Shown: piece after piece, positions 10,950-20,965 of the stretch
Position numbering within the stretch: the stretch's first letter is position 1
Layout of the letters: each line of letters starts with the position of its first letter
Assembly: GCF_023343835.1 (NCBI RefSeq)
Contig: NC_064440.1
Coordinates: forward strand, 28,093,537 to 28,157,536
Source of the DNA: Lagopus muta
Lineage: Eukaryota > Chordata > Aves > Galliformes > Phasianidae
Direction of reading: 5' to 3'
DNA: 64,000 bases
Notes under the pieces: generated by a model
Told to the model about the DNA's origin: nothing
Database searches by the model: none
The model's input: the letters and a program-made list of their open reading frames with translations, nothing else
Position numbers and translations under genes: made by a program

Positions 10950-11620
10950 TCCTCACCACCTGCGGCTCCAAAGTACCAACAGGATCACATCTAGATCCTT
11001 ATTGCGCAGGTTAGAACTCACCTCTCTCACCAGCCGTTGCCTGCTGAAGGGCTTCAGGCTATCCCATCCGACAAGGTTCTCTGTTAAAATGGCTGTCCGG
11101 TGGCAGTGTACTCCCCTGGTCCGTGTGTCGTGCCCGGGTGCACGTGCGCTATGAGAGCAGACGCAGCAGCTTATGTGAGAACAAGCTGAGATCCGCACCC
11201 TAGCCAGCTCCCAGCTGGTTCCACGGGGCCTATCAGCCCCACGTGCCGTACATCGGTGCAATCCTGCCTCGGGGCTGAATGCCTCAAATAGAGGGCGAGG
11301 AGAAATGCACGAGGTTGGAGCACTGAGGTAACAGAAAGCAGTGCAGGTGCTGCGAGTTGTAGCAGCAGGAAGTGGGGCTGTGCCTGAGGAGGGGTCTAGC
11401 GCTCTAAGGGCGGCTAAGGGCGGGTATCACGGGGGAGCTGCGGCGCGAGACGGAGGCGCGTGGCTGCAGCGGATGGCCGTGACGAGGGAGGAGCGGAGGA
11501 GAGGTACGGCCGCGTGCTGAGCCCGCCCGGAGCTCTGCGCGGTGTTGAGGCTGGGATGTCGAAAAGGGAAGGGTGAAATTTACTTTGCTTACGAAGGTAA
11601 TTCCTGAGGAAGCGCTCGGT
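10950..11620 (+). promoter_or_regulatory. CpG island promoter
   Basis: CpG dinucleotides are rare elsewhere outside the CR1 at 43446 but dense here. By eye there are about 21 between 11401 and 11580, and CpGs recur from about 10880 to 11620. Visible sites are two E-boxes CACGTG (11141-11146 and 11240-11245), a tandem 10-mer CTAAGGGCGG repeated at 11404-11413 and 11414-11423 giving two GC boxes, and an ETS-like CAGGAAGTG at 11366-11374. An AAAATGGC word near 11085 resembles a YY1 site. I see no clear TATA box, as usual for CpG-island promoters. I favour plus-strand transcription because consensus donors lie just downstream and DNA beyond 11620 looks T/G-rich on plus. A bidirectional promoter is equally typical of such islands. 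Confidence 0.7.
11424..11503 (+). other. Candidate first exon ending at a GT donor (start approximate)
   Basis: Within the core of the CpG island a GAG|GTACGG splice donor sits at 11503/11504. An ATG at 11473 opens a short frame (MAVTREERRR and five more codons) that stops at 11518-11520 if unspliced. If spliced at 11503 it would enter an intron after 31 coding bases. The ATG has G at +4 but C at -3, so the start context is mediocre. Alternative donors are GAG|GTAACA near 11325, AAG|GTAATT at 11596/11597 and AAG|GTGGGTGAG near 11693. I do not recognise the protein start; the exon may be untranslated or belong to a non-coding RNA. The 5' limit is only placed after the GC boxes. Confidence 0.3.
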
Positions 11621-14015
11621 TCATACTTCACCCCGCTTTTTTTCTTTTTTTTTTAATATTTTTCTAAGCTTATTTTGTCCCTTGCTAAGGAAAGGTGGGT
11701 GAGCGGCTGTGTACGAGGTGGGGGCTTTTTTTCCCACTGCTCTGCCGGCCTTTCCTGCAGGCGGGGTCAGCATCCAGAATGTTCCGCATTGGGGGAAAGG
11801 GGGTGGTGGGAGGTGGCAGCGCTTGTTCTTTTCAGTGTTCTTTTCAGTAATCATGTTTCTTTTGTAGAGCTGTTATGTTTTATCTGTGCTTTGCAACAGG
11901 TGTTCTTCTTGGGAGGGGAGTTTATATCTTTTATCTCATGCCTTCTGTCACGAATCTTCCTCTTGAGTTGGAGAAACAGTATTCCTTTTTAAGTTGTTAC
12001 CTGAGAGTTCTTGGATTCCCTCAGTGTTATTGTTTGACTGTGTGCAGGTGGGATGCAAAGCTGAGTAACAACTTTTCTCTTGAGGTGACGGTGGAATATC
12101 TTAACCATGGCTCAGAAAGCACTTTTACTTTGCTGTATCTTTTCCTCTTGAAAGCATGTGACATTCAGCTCTGTGGCAGTTTTATCCGGGACTTCATGTT
12201 TCCTGGAACTTATTCTTGGACCAGGTTATTATCTCAGAAGTGTGCCATATACTTATTGTTACGTATGTATGTAGAAAGATGTGAGGAAGGGTTGGGATCT
12301 TTTTTTTTTCCTTTAAGTGGTTTCCCGAACAAGTTTGCTGGCCTCTTGAGTGGATTCACTCTCAAACAGTGTCCGTTGTTGCTCTGACTGCTTGGGCATA
12401 CGTGGAAAAAAAAGTTCAGATTATCTCCAAGACACTTCTATTGGCCACCAGGGGAGTGCCAAGGGCTTAAAAATACTCAGGAATCTATCAGGAGGCTGGA
12501 ACTACAGGTCAAATGCTTTGTTCGGTTCAGTCCTCCTGTGCTGGAGCCAAAACGCGTGAGGTCCTCAAACACAGCAGCTATTCTGCCTTTCTCAGTATCG
12601 TTTCTGTATCTATTTCTTCCTGGTGCTGTAGGTGGTTTTGCACTGTATTTAGAGTTGTGTCAGTCTTGTGTTTAATCTTTTGTGCACTAGATATGCGACA
12701 TACAGAAATGGTTGGCATTTTTATATTGCTCTCTACTGTTACTCTAAAACAGTGAACAAGTGTGAGTTAAGCCTCAGATCTATTGAAGATGAAAAGTAAC
12801 AAAGTTTAAGATGCTCATTCTAAGGCTGTATGAAATTGGTGGACGATCAGAGTGAGTAATGTAGCAATACTGTCTCCAATCTAAGTATCCTTCTTTTAAA
12901 ACCAAAATGGGAAGCCTACCTACATCTCCCATGATGACTTAGGCAGTTTACAATACCAAAATGTCACTGCTGTCATTATTTCTGAGTACTTGTGGTGAGG
13001 GCTGGTTCAGGAGAACAGGATTCAGCCCTGACAGGGAATAAAAAATCAGTTGTAGCCAGACTCAACAGAAAGTGAGTAGAAGCAAGTACATTCACGGCCT
13101 TACAAATGATATCTGATGGATATAAAGCAACAGCTACTTAGCCTTCAGCAACACTTCAAAACCCTGGGTCATGGCGTGGTCATGTTATTTGAATTGTTAG
13201 GTAATCTTAAGTACTGTGTACAACACTCTTCCATTTAACACCCATTCATTTTTTGAAATAGAACCTGCATATTACAGTAAAGTTGGAACAACCTGGAAAA
13301 TACTGTATAAGTGTTGGTAGCTGTCTAAGATAACTCTTTAAAGGAGATGATAGGTATGTTTAGATCAAGGAGAAGAATTCAGATGGCGAGGAAGATTAGA
13401 TTGCAAATGGTGATATAGGTGCATTTATAAGTACTAATGTAAGAAATATAGGTGCTGCAGGCTGTTAGTGCCTGGCTATTGAATTATATTTCCATATACA
13501 TTTGGTTTATAATTAAGCTAAATGCCAATTTATGCTTTCTGTTAGGCTGTGACAGTTGTGCTGTTTCTCTGAGGAAGGTAATCTGCTTTAGAATGACCAC
13601 ATCATGAGACAGCTGAAATGCTTTTCTAGGTGGTGTCACAACATTTACACATTGTTTATTCATACCAGGTACTTTTTTTTACCTTGTTTTAAAGAGTTTG
13701 TGTTGATATTCACCTGTAGGTGGAAAGGGATGAGTTGAAGTAGGTTTTCATTTTGTTTCCTTGGGGAGGTAAATTGAATATTTATTAGTGTAGTTTTCCT
13801 GACCACCTCAGATGCAGATACACGGTCTTTTGTTTTATGGAAGGCTTTTTATGCATATTTCAGAAACTTGGTTTATGTTAATTTACAGAATGTTCATAAA
13901 CTACTATTGCTATTTCCTATCTGAGCTAAACAGTTCCAAATACTTGTTGCAGTTAGGAAGTAGGCCTTGACAGCTTCATTGCCCTTACTTTATTTTCCAT
14001 AGTTGATCTATGTGG

Positions 14016-14058
14016 TTTTTTTTTTTGTTTTTGTTTTTTTTTTTTTTTTTTTTTTTTT
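14016..14058. repeat. Interrupted poly(T) tract
   Basis: About 43 bp of T interrupted by two G residues. The 64-codon open frame spanning it starts in the homopolymer region and is not supported. Confidence 0.9.
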
Positions 14059-16271
14059 GGAGACCAAAGCTAAAAGTTGGGCAGTGTGCTCTAGTCAAAG
14101 GTTTCAGTTCTATAGTAGAAGATTTCAGCTTTGTCAGGAGAGTATTTGGCTTTTCACAGCAGGGTAAAGTTATTGACTCTTGTTCATCATTGATGCATAA
14201 CTAAGCTCACATTGCTTTCAGTACAAGTACTAAGTACCTGATCCTCATCCTAGTTTGTGTAGCCAATTATTTCTGCTTAGGTGCAAAACCTTGTCTTTGC
14301 TCCTACTGAATAAACATCGTATGCTTTTCATCTGCATTTTTGTCTCTGAGGTTTATTTGAATTCCTGCTTTGTCTTCCAGCTCATTTGCAGTCCTTACAA
14401 GCTTTGCTTATCTGTAGGTTTAACCCCTCTTTAAGGTTTTACAGTTCTATGCAGAAGACAAAGTTGTCAGTACCTATCTAAATCTTCAAATGGGATGGTT
14501 GGGAAATGTAGAACATACTCAAATAGTGGACTTCTCATTGGGAACCCAAGTTGTGTAATCCTAGGTGATGTAGGTGTTGAGGACTACATTGGTTAATGGT
14601 GTTGAAAGAAGTAAAACACTGGTTTTGTAACACATGTACTTGATCACAGGTTGAGCAACGGGTAAAGCAGGTTGAATTTTCTTTTGAAAGAATAAGAATG
14701 CACAGAAATATAACCAAAAATAGAGTTTGTATTATAAGCACACTGGTGAAAACCTGTGGTAAATCATTTTTAACATCAAATGGAACTAAGTACAGAAGCA
14801 TTATAAATTTTCTGGTTGGGTTTCTATATTGTATGATGCATTGCTGCTGCTATGGCAAAGGGAATGCCTTAATTGTTACTGTTCCCTGTTGGAAGTGATG
14901 ATCTCAGTGCCCAAGGAATGTTACTAGAGCATCTCTGCTCTTTGGGTGTTGAGTCAGCTGTGCAAGCTGGAGTGGCCATCTGTGGGTACAAGGTTTGCAG
15001 CAGAATGACTGCAGCTTCCAGCAGGTGTATTTATTTTCATATTTAATAAGTAGTGCAAATCAAAATTGGAGAACTGAATCTGTTTAATGTTCAGCTTCTG
15101 TATTTTGCAGCTCAGTGCTTAAAGCTGATTTCTAGCAGCCCAGGCCATGACACAACAGAAAGCCCTTAGAGTCCCTCTGAGTTATGTGATCAGTTTCTTG
15201 TGGGTTGAGTTAAAAACACTCAGTGGAGTATGCATGTGACAAATCAGGGAAAGACAAATACAGAAAATATCTAATAGTTTAAGATGAGCTGAACTATTGG
15301 CCAGAAATTCCTTGCTGTGTAGTGACATCTTTATTATATGACTGTCCATAAAGTCACCATGAAAAGCAGTCTGCAGTGTTCTCGAGATGTCTGTTAGCAG
15401 TTAGTGTGCCTAGTGATCCTCCCTGCATTCCTGTGTAAAAGTGGTAAGAATGGGTTCTTCAACCATCAAGTTCAAATAAATTGTTGCTGACAGTCATGTT
15501 CTTTAACCATCCTGAAACACAGTGAGAATGGTCATTAAATAGATGTTGTATTGTTTTAAATTTGTATCGTTTAGTCTAAATTGCTTTTGACACTTGTGTT
15601 TTTTTGGGGGGGGAAATGGGGAAGTCGGTGATACTCAGACATCCAGTTCCATTCTATGCTCTTGAATGCTGCTGCCTTCAGGTAGTTTGGTAACGTTGTG
15701 AAAAGGTGAATTGTTATTTAGAGCTAGTTATGTCTGTGCATCAAGAATTACTGTGCTTTATGAATACTGTAAGGAAGGAACAGTGGAAGGAACCGTAATT
15801 ATTCATGTGAATGCTAATAATATTTTTGCTACTGATGTAGTCTATGCGATTCTGGTGGCTCTTGAACTAGGTGCATTTCATTAACTAAACACTCCTGATG
15901 TACACTGGAAATAAATCAGGGCCACTCAACACATCCCAATTCTGAAGTGCGCATTCATTTTCTTTGTTAATCCATAACGCAAACAATGCTGACACCAGGA
16001 CAGAAGTCTCACAAGTGTGGCAATACTTGAAAACTGAAGTGAAGAATTTAGGCCTTAAAAGTCAAGTATTCATTTTTAAATTGTATATGATGAAGACAGG
16101 CATGAAATACTTGAAGTTGTCTAACTAGGTTGAAATCGATTCAATTAGGCCATTCAACACATGGTAACTTGTCACAGTTGAATTCCTACGAGGAGATGTA
16201 ATGCATATGGCAAGTGAGGTGTGGAGAAGATGGTTATCATGAACAATGCTGCATTTTACCTCTTTTTGTAG

Positions 16272-16351
16272 GCACAGCATTGTTTAGACTAGTAGAACTT
16301 TGCAAAGGAAAATGAAAAAGCACTTAATGTAATGGCTTGCAGAATCTACAG
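16272..16351 (+). other. Candidate internal exon with both splice sites
   Basis: An acceptor with a pyrimidine tract (CCTCTTTTTGTAG) ends at 16271 and a donor CTACAG|GTATAA lies at 16351/16352, enclosing 80 bp. All three frames contain stops near the start, so it could only be a 5' untranslated or start-bearing exon. An ATG at 16332 with G at -3 and +4 begins MACRIY before the donor. The paired sites on the strand expected from the CpG island make it worth noting, but such pairs occur by chance in tens of kilobases. Confidence 0.12.
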
Positions 16352-17130
16352 GTATAAACAGTTGTAACTATCTTTTTCAAGTTCTTAGCAATGTCATTAA
16401 ATGCAGTGGAAATGGTTTTAAGTTTTGCGAACTATTAGTGATGGTGCACAAATATATGACTAAAAGGCTCCTTGTTCTTATTTTCAGCTGTATGTATTGT
16501 AGGCTTCAGTAACGGTTGAGTTTCTTAGCAGTTCTAAATCAAAACCAAGCTGGAAGTCTTGGAGGAATTCTAACGAGTATGGGGAAAGATTCAGGCCTTT
16601 CATAAGGAGACCAAAGAGCAACAGCGCTTTTATGGATGCTTGTGTGTCTTTGGTATTCTCTTGTTTTTGTTGTGTATCAAGATGGCACTTGTGAACTGGA
16701 GAAAATCTTCATAACATTTTCATAAAAAATTAGCGGGAAGTGTTAGCAGCAGATAGAAGATGAGGGGTTGTGCTTGAAAAAGAAGGGTAATACAGATGGT
16801 GTGCGGTGATACTTAACACTTAGCTGGAAGGAAGAACCGGTAGTAGGACTGCTTGTATTTTTGTTCAGTACCTGAAAGCAGTCGAAAACAAGCGTTTTGA
16901 GTCATGTTCAACCATCAGCAAGAAAGAACTTTCACTACTTGAAAATTTGTAATAATCATTGCAAGTGTGTTTTCTTGTGCCTGTCTTACTGTAAAATAAT
17001 TGTTCTGTAATATAGAATATAAATAATTTGGGATGAGTTCACTTGATTTTACTTTATAAGGGCTTTTGACTGCTTGGTATGCTTCTAAATACTCTACTAC
17101 CTGTCATGGCTTCGTATTTTTTGGTTTTTG

Positions 17131-17304
17131 CTGTTCCACATGATAACATCATGTGGAGCAGTAGGAGATTAACTGTTAATGCCCTGCTAGTCAGGGAACT
17201 GGGCCGAACCAGCCCATAAACTGTTGACACTGCCTTAATAAGATGATCTTATTATGCCTGCAGTTCAATTGTGAATAGCTGTTGGTCACCCAACCCATTA
17301 GCTA
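17131..17304. repeat. Cluster of five hairpins
   Basis: Five inverted repeats lie in 174 bp. The first is a 14-pair stem, CTGTTCCACATGAT (17131-17144) with 17148-17161, three-base loop and one G-T pair. Next come CCCTG/CAGGG (17182-17186, 17192-17196) and TGGGC/GCCCA (17200-17204, 17212-17216). A nine-pair near-palindrome follows at 17236-17254, centred on AATAAGAT-G-ATCTTATT. The last is GTTGG/CCAAC (17281-17285, 17290-17294), extended by TAGCT/AGCTA (17276-17280, 17300-17304). It may be a remnant of a hairpin-forming transposon, a structured RNA or a conserved element. I do not recognise a family. Confidence 0.55.
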
Positions 17305-17958
17305 AGGCAAAACACAACAATTCAGCTTGACGTACTTAAACAGGCTCAGAATTCTCATTATCAGGCTCTAACATTAGGATACTTCAACTAAGCTTCTGTG
17401 TTATGAATGTTTTGTGCTGATTCTTTTGACAATACATAATGATCCTCATCATTGTCAAGCCTGTAAATAGCATAATCTGATCAGTTCATTAAGACCAGAG
17501 AGATCTGAATGCACTGACAATGGCATTGTTTACGCTCTGAATGTCAGAGACAGAATTCATTTCTGGTGTGGTTCCTTCAACTTCATTGTGGTAGCTCCAC
17601 GAATACTTTCAACCTAAGCAAAGCGAGTTATTTCTCCCAAGAGGAATGCTAAAATGCTACCCTGGTGCTTCTGTTTTTGTAATTACATCCTTGATTGAGG
17701 TTTATGTTACAGGAGATTTATAGAGACGGAGTTGTGCATGCGATTTTATTATTTTGTGTTGCTTTTAAGTACAGATAAGGAAAATGTTGATCTATGCAGC
17801 TTGATGGAGTTGAAGCTGTGAATGTGTCAATATGACTTGACCTTGATATATTTTCTGGAGATACATATGTGACAAAATGGTATCAAGTCTCTAGGTGTAC
17901 TTTGAACATAGATAACTTGACTAGAGTCTTATTAATTTTTTTGTATTCCTGCTTTTAG

Positions 17959-18085
17959 TAATGAAATGGTGAGATATTCAGAAAAGCTATATTGGCCAAG
18001 TCAGCCTAAGACTCTGAAGGATGCAATCCTGTTTGGGACTAATCAGAGCAGTGAAATTAGGTTCCTGATCTTAATTTCTGCTTAA
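17959..18085 (+). other. Candidate exon after a strong acceptor
   Basis: A long pyrimidine tract followed by GCTTTTAG ends at 17958. One frame then stays open for 41 codons to TAA at 18083-18085, including the segment SEKLYWPSQPKTLKDAILF. Composition is protein-like, but no family is recognised. The nearest GT after the segment (TTAG|GTTCCT at 18060/18061) is a weak donor, and I see no close poly(A) signal. An open run of this length is not rare by chance. Confidence 0.15.
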
Positions 18086-20062
18086 AGAATGGGTTTTCTC
18101 AGTTGACGAGCTTGACTACTACTGTGCTAGCTTATGTAACCATATTTCTGTTATTTGGTCACTTCCTACCTTGAGCTATAGTTGTGATTTTAAGACACGT
18201 GTGTTGGTGAAGATGTATGTAAGGCTTCAGACTAGGACAGCATTTTCCTTCCTTGTGCTCGTAGTTGTTTTACCAAGTTCATTTGCCAACTTTTTCAAGG
18301 CTACTCTGTACTTCTTTTGCCCAAGGTGGCAGTAATAAACTTCTGCTTTCTTTGTTAACATGCAGCACTTGACTACAAGTGTTTACTTGGGTAAGCACCT
18401 TGTATTATTTTAGGGGAGATTAGTGGCCATTAATAAGATGTAAATGAAATGTGAGTGAGTGGAGTAATCCTGAGCCTGGGGTATTAAATATTGCGATACA
18501 GCATATGGAATTTCAGTTCTTGCATTTCTGTGTTGTGGGAGTTGTTAGTTCAGAAAAAGGATCACGTAACTTCAGCAGCTTTATCTGTCCTAAAAGATTA
18601 ATGAGAGTTAGTCTGATTTCTCTGGAAAGCATGATTTATTTTTCTTTTTCACACTTTATGGAAGATGATCTTTAACTTGTCCATATATTTCTCCGAAAAC
18701 ATAAGGCATATGGAGCTCTGCTGGTTTCTGTGCCAGTGTAGAGAAATGGAAAGCATTGAAAGTTGGTGGTTCTTGATAGCGGATTTTGTTTTAGCATTTC
18801 TGCCAGGTACAATGCAAGTCCTGGGCTACTTGATTCCATACTACGTTTAGTTAAAATTGACCATATGATTGCTGAAGCCATGCTCGTGGTAGCTCCTTTT
18901 TCACTGTGATTAGAAATAGTTCAGAGGCCTTGGAAATGGTACATTTCAGAGCAATAACTACATGTGTGACAATGTGTTTGTTTGTATCAATAAGCAACTT
19001 CCTACACAAATCACTAAATTTGTGACTTAGTTAAGTTGCTTAACCAAGTCAGTTAACTCCTATGTACTACCATAAAATCTTACTACTACTCTACTATTGA
19101 AGTCATCTGAGCCAGACAGCATTTGACACTTAAAGAAATGTAAAATCATATTGCTTACATGTGAGAACCTAAAGCAACTAATTCATAGTGCTTCTGCTCT
19201 CTTACTATCAGTTATTTCTGGAGGAGTTAGTAATGACAAGTACTTAATCCTTAACCTCAAAGAACAAAAATTTCAATGACTTCAACACATTGAAAAAAAT
19301 GAAACAAGCAAGCAAGTGAACTAAAAAACTCTCAACAGCCATTACCATACTTGCTAGAAATCTGCAGACTTCTTTTGAGATCATTGCTTTCTCAGTATGT
19401 ACAACTTAGTTTTTGGTATTGTATATCATCTGTGTATTCTGTCTCATTACACAGACTGAGGAATCAAAACATGGTCAATCCATTTCCATGTTACAAGAAC
19501 TGATGTTCTTTGACAATTTTTGTGGAAAGCATGAATTGTGGAAGAATGATACGAGCAATAGGTATTCCAAAATGGACTAGTTATGTTATCCCTACCATTA
19601 ATTTTTTCATCAGCTTGTTGTTTACATTGCAATCCTAGATATTATCAGGTAACTGCTTATGGTATACATTTATAAATGGAATGCATAGGGCACATGTGTA
19701 AGGTACATACAGAAAGACTGGAGTTAGATGCAGATTTTTCACTGGTCACAGATGATCATGGAATACATTTGGAACAGTGTTTAACTTGGGGCTACCACAC
19801 TTCTAAGTTGGCCACAAGTAGTTCTCTTCTATGACACAGTAATGTATTAAAATGTACATATCTACAGTTATTTTTCTGTTCCGTGTGGAAGAGGCACAGG
19901 TGGAATGCTGGCCACAGATGCCACAGTTGCAATAGAGCACGTTATAGAAATAGTTTTAGCAAAGCAAAGAAATAAATAGTTCAGACAACTGAGATTTTTG
20001 AAGTGAGGGTAGATGGGTATGGGTCCTCTTTTTTTTGCTAGTTTTTTTCCCTTTGGGCAAAG

Positions 20063-20354
20063 TCACAGCAGGCTTTGCCCTAGACATTATGACTACTGAT
20101 CGCAAGCAAGGAATGTTAAAACAGAAAACCCTCAAGTGTTTCTTACCGTCATACCAGCTTGAAGATAGTGATATAGCTTCTTACTTTGAATGGAAGTCAT
20201 GTGATGGGAGAGAGTTGCTTGCTTTCATACTCTAGCCACAGCCACATGATGTATTCAAAACCAGGTGTCTAGCATCCCCCAGAGTGTAGAAATTAGACAT
20301 GCCCTTTATTTTTCTTTTGAAACTGCATTCAAAATCAGTATGAACACTAATAAA
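20063..20354 (+). other. Candidate terminal exon with poly(A) signal
   Basis: After a pyrimidine tract and possible acceptors near 20062-20072, a frame stays open to TAG at 20233-20235. Its first ATG is at 20089, giving 48 codons. The translation is charged and balanced (KQGMLKQKTLKCF, YQLEDSDIASYF), unlike the L/F/C-rich chance frames around it. AATAAA lies at 20349-20354 with a T/GT-rich stretch after it, so a terminal coding exon with about 115 bp of 3' UTR is conceivable. I do not recognise the protein, and the acceptor is ambiguous. A GGGCAAAG/CTTTGCCC hairpin (20055-20080) overlaps the start. Confidence 0.18.
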
Positions 20355-20871
20355 GTAACTTAAACTTCCCTATTATGTAATGTTGTCTTTTCAACAATTG
20401 CTTTGTTCCTGGTGAGTGTATCTTAGATGTAGTAGTATGTTAAAAGCCTTTTAAAAACACTGTATGAGGTTTATCCGGTGCAATATGCTAGGTGAATTCA
20501 TATTTAATTTGGATAATGCCTAGAGCACGCTATGAAAAAATCTTTCATAAGATATGATAGAAAAAGTCACCTATTGCTCATTTACAATATGTTTGCCGTT
20601 GTAGGCTTCATGTTTAGGTCATAATAAATTGCAAGGAAAATAATGACTCAAGTATCAGTAATCACAGTACTTGTTCAGCACCAAATGAAATGCTACTTAA
20701 ATAGAAAAGTCTTAAATGGGGTAAGAGTTGGAAGTTAAAATTACGCTAAAAAGCTAATTATGAATGATCAAATTATCATCTTTTCATATAGCCTCTGAAT
20801 GAGTTTTTACTTAACTGCTAGACAAAGATCCCAAGTATATAGCAAATGGGAGGGATTGTGTATCTTTGTAA

Positions 20872-20965
20872 AATTATAGAAGTATTTAGATTGGAGGGGA
20901 TATCTCAGGGTGATCTGGTCCATCTTGCACAACTATTTGTGTATGTACATATGTGCACAGAGTCT
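20872..20965 (-). mobile_element. Very degraded CR1 3' end
   Basis: The plus strand reads AAATTATAGAAGTATTTAGATTGGAGGGGAT, broken here as AAATTATAGAAG then TTTAGATTGGAGGGGAT, then GATCTGGTCCATC. This matches word by word the AATCATAGAAT, TTTAGGTTGGAAAGGAC and CATCTAGTCCAAC pattern of avian CR1 3' ends in reverse orientation, with many substitutions. The 5' limit is unclear. Confidence 0.45.

Larger units (their letters stand above)
11620..17130. other. Probable intron or intergenic DNA downstream of the CpG island
   Basis: No assignable exon. Local content includes a 12-bp tandem (TGTTCTTTTCAG twice, 11824-11847), a T-rich 170-codon open frame at 11875-12387 that I judge to be chance, an interrupted poly(T) at 14016-14058, and a T7G8 tract near 15602. 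The plus strand appears T- and G-rich, as seen in transcribed vertebrate DNA, but I did not count it formally. One exon-like stretch at 16272 is listed separately. Confidence 0.45.
17305..20871. other. Non-coding DNA with two exon-like stretches
   Basis: Nothing assignable. Exon-like segments at 17959 and 20063 are listed separately. The remainder is AT-rich with scattered short open frames that show no recognisable motifs. Confidence 0.45.
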
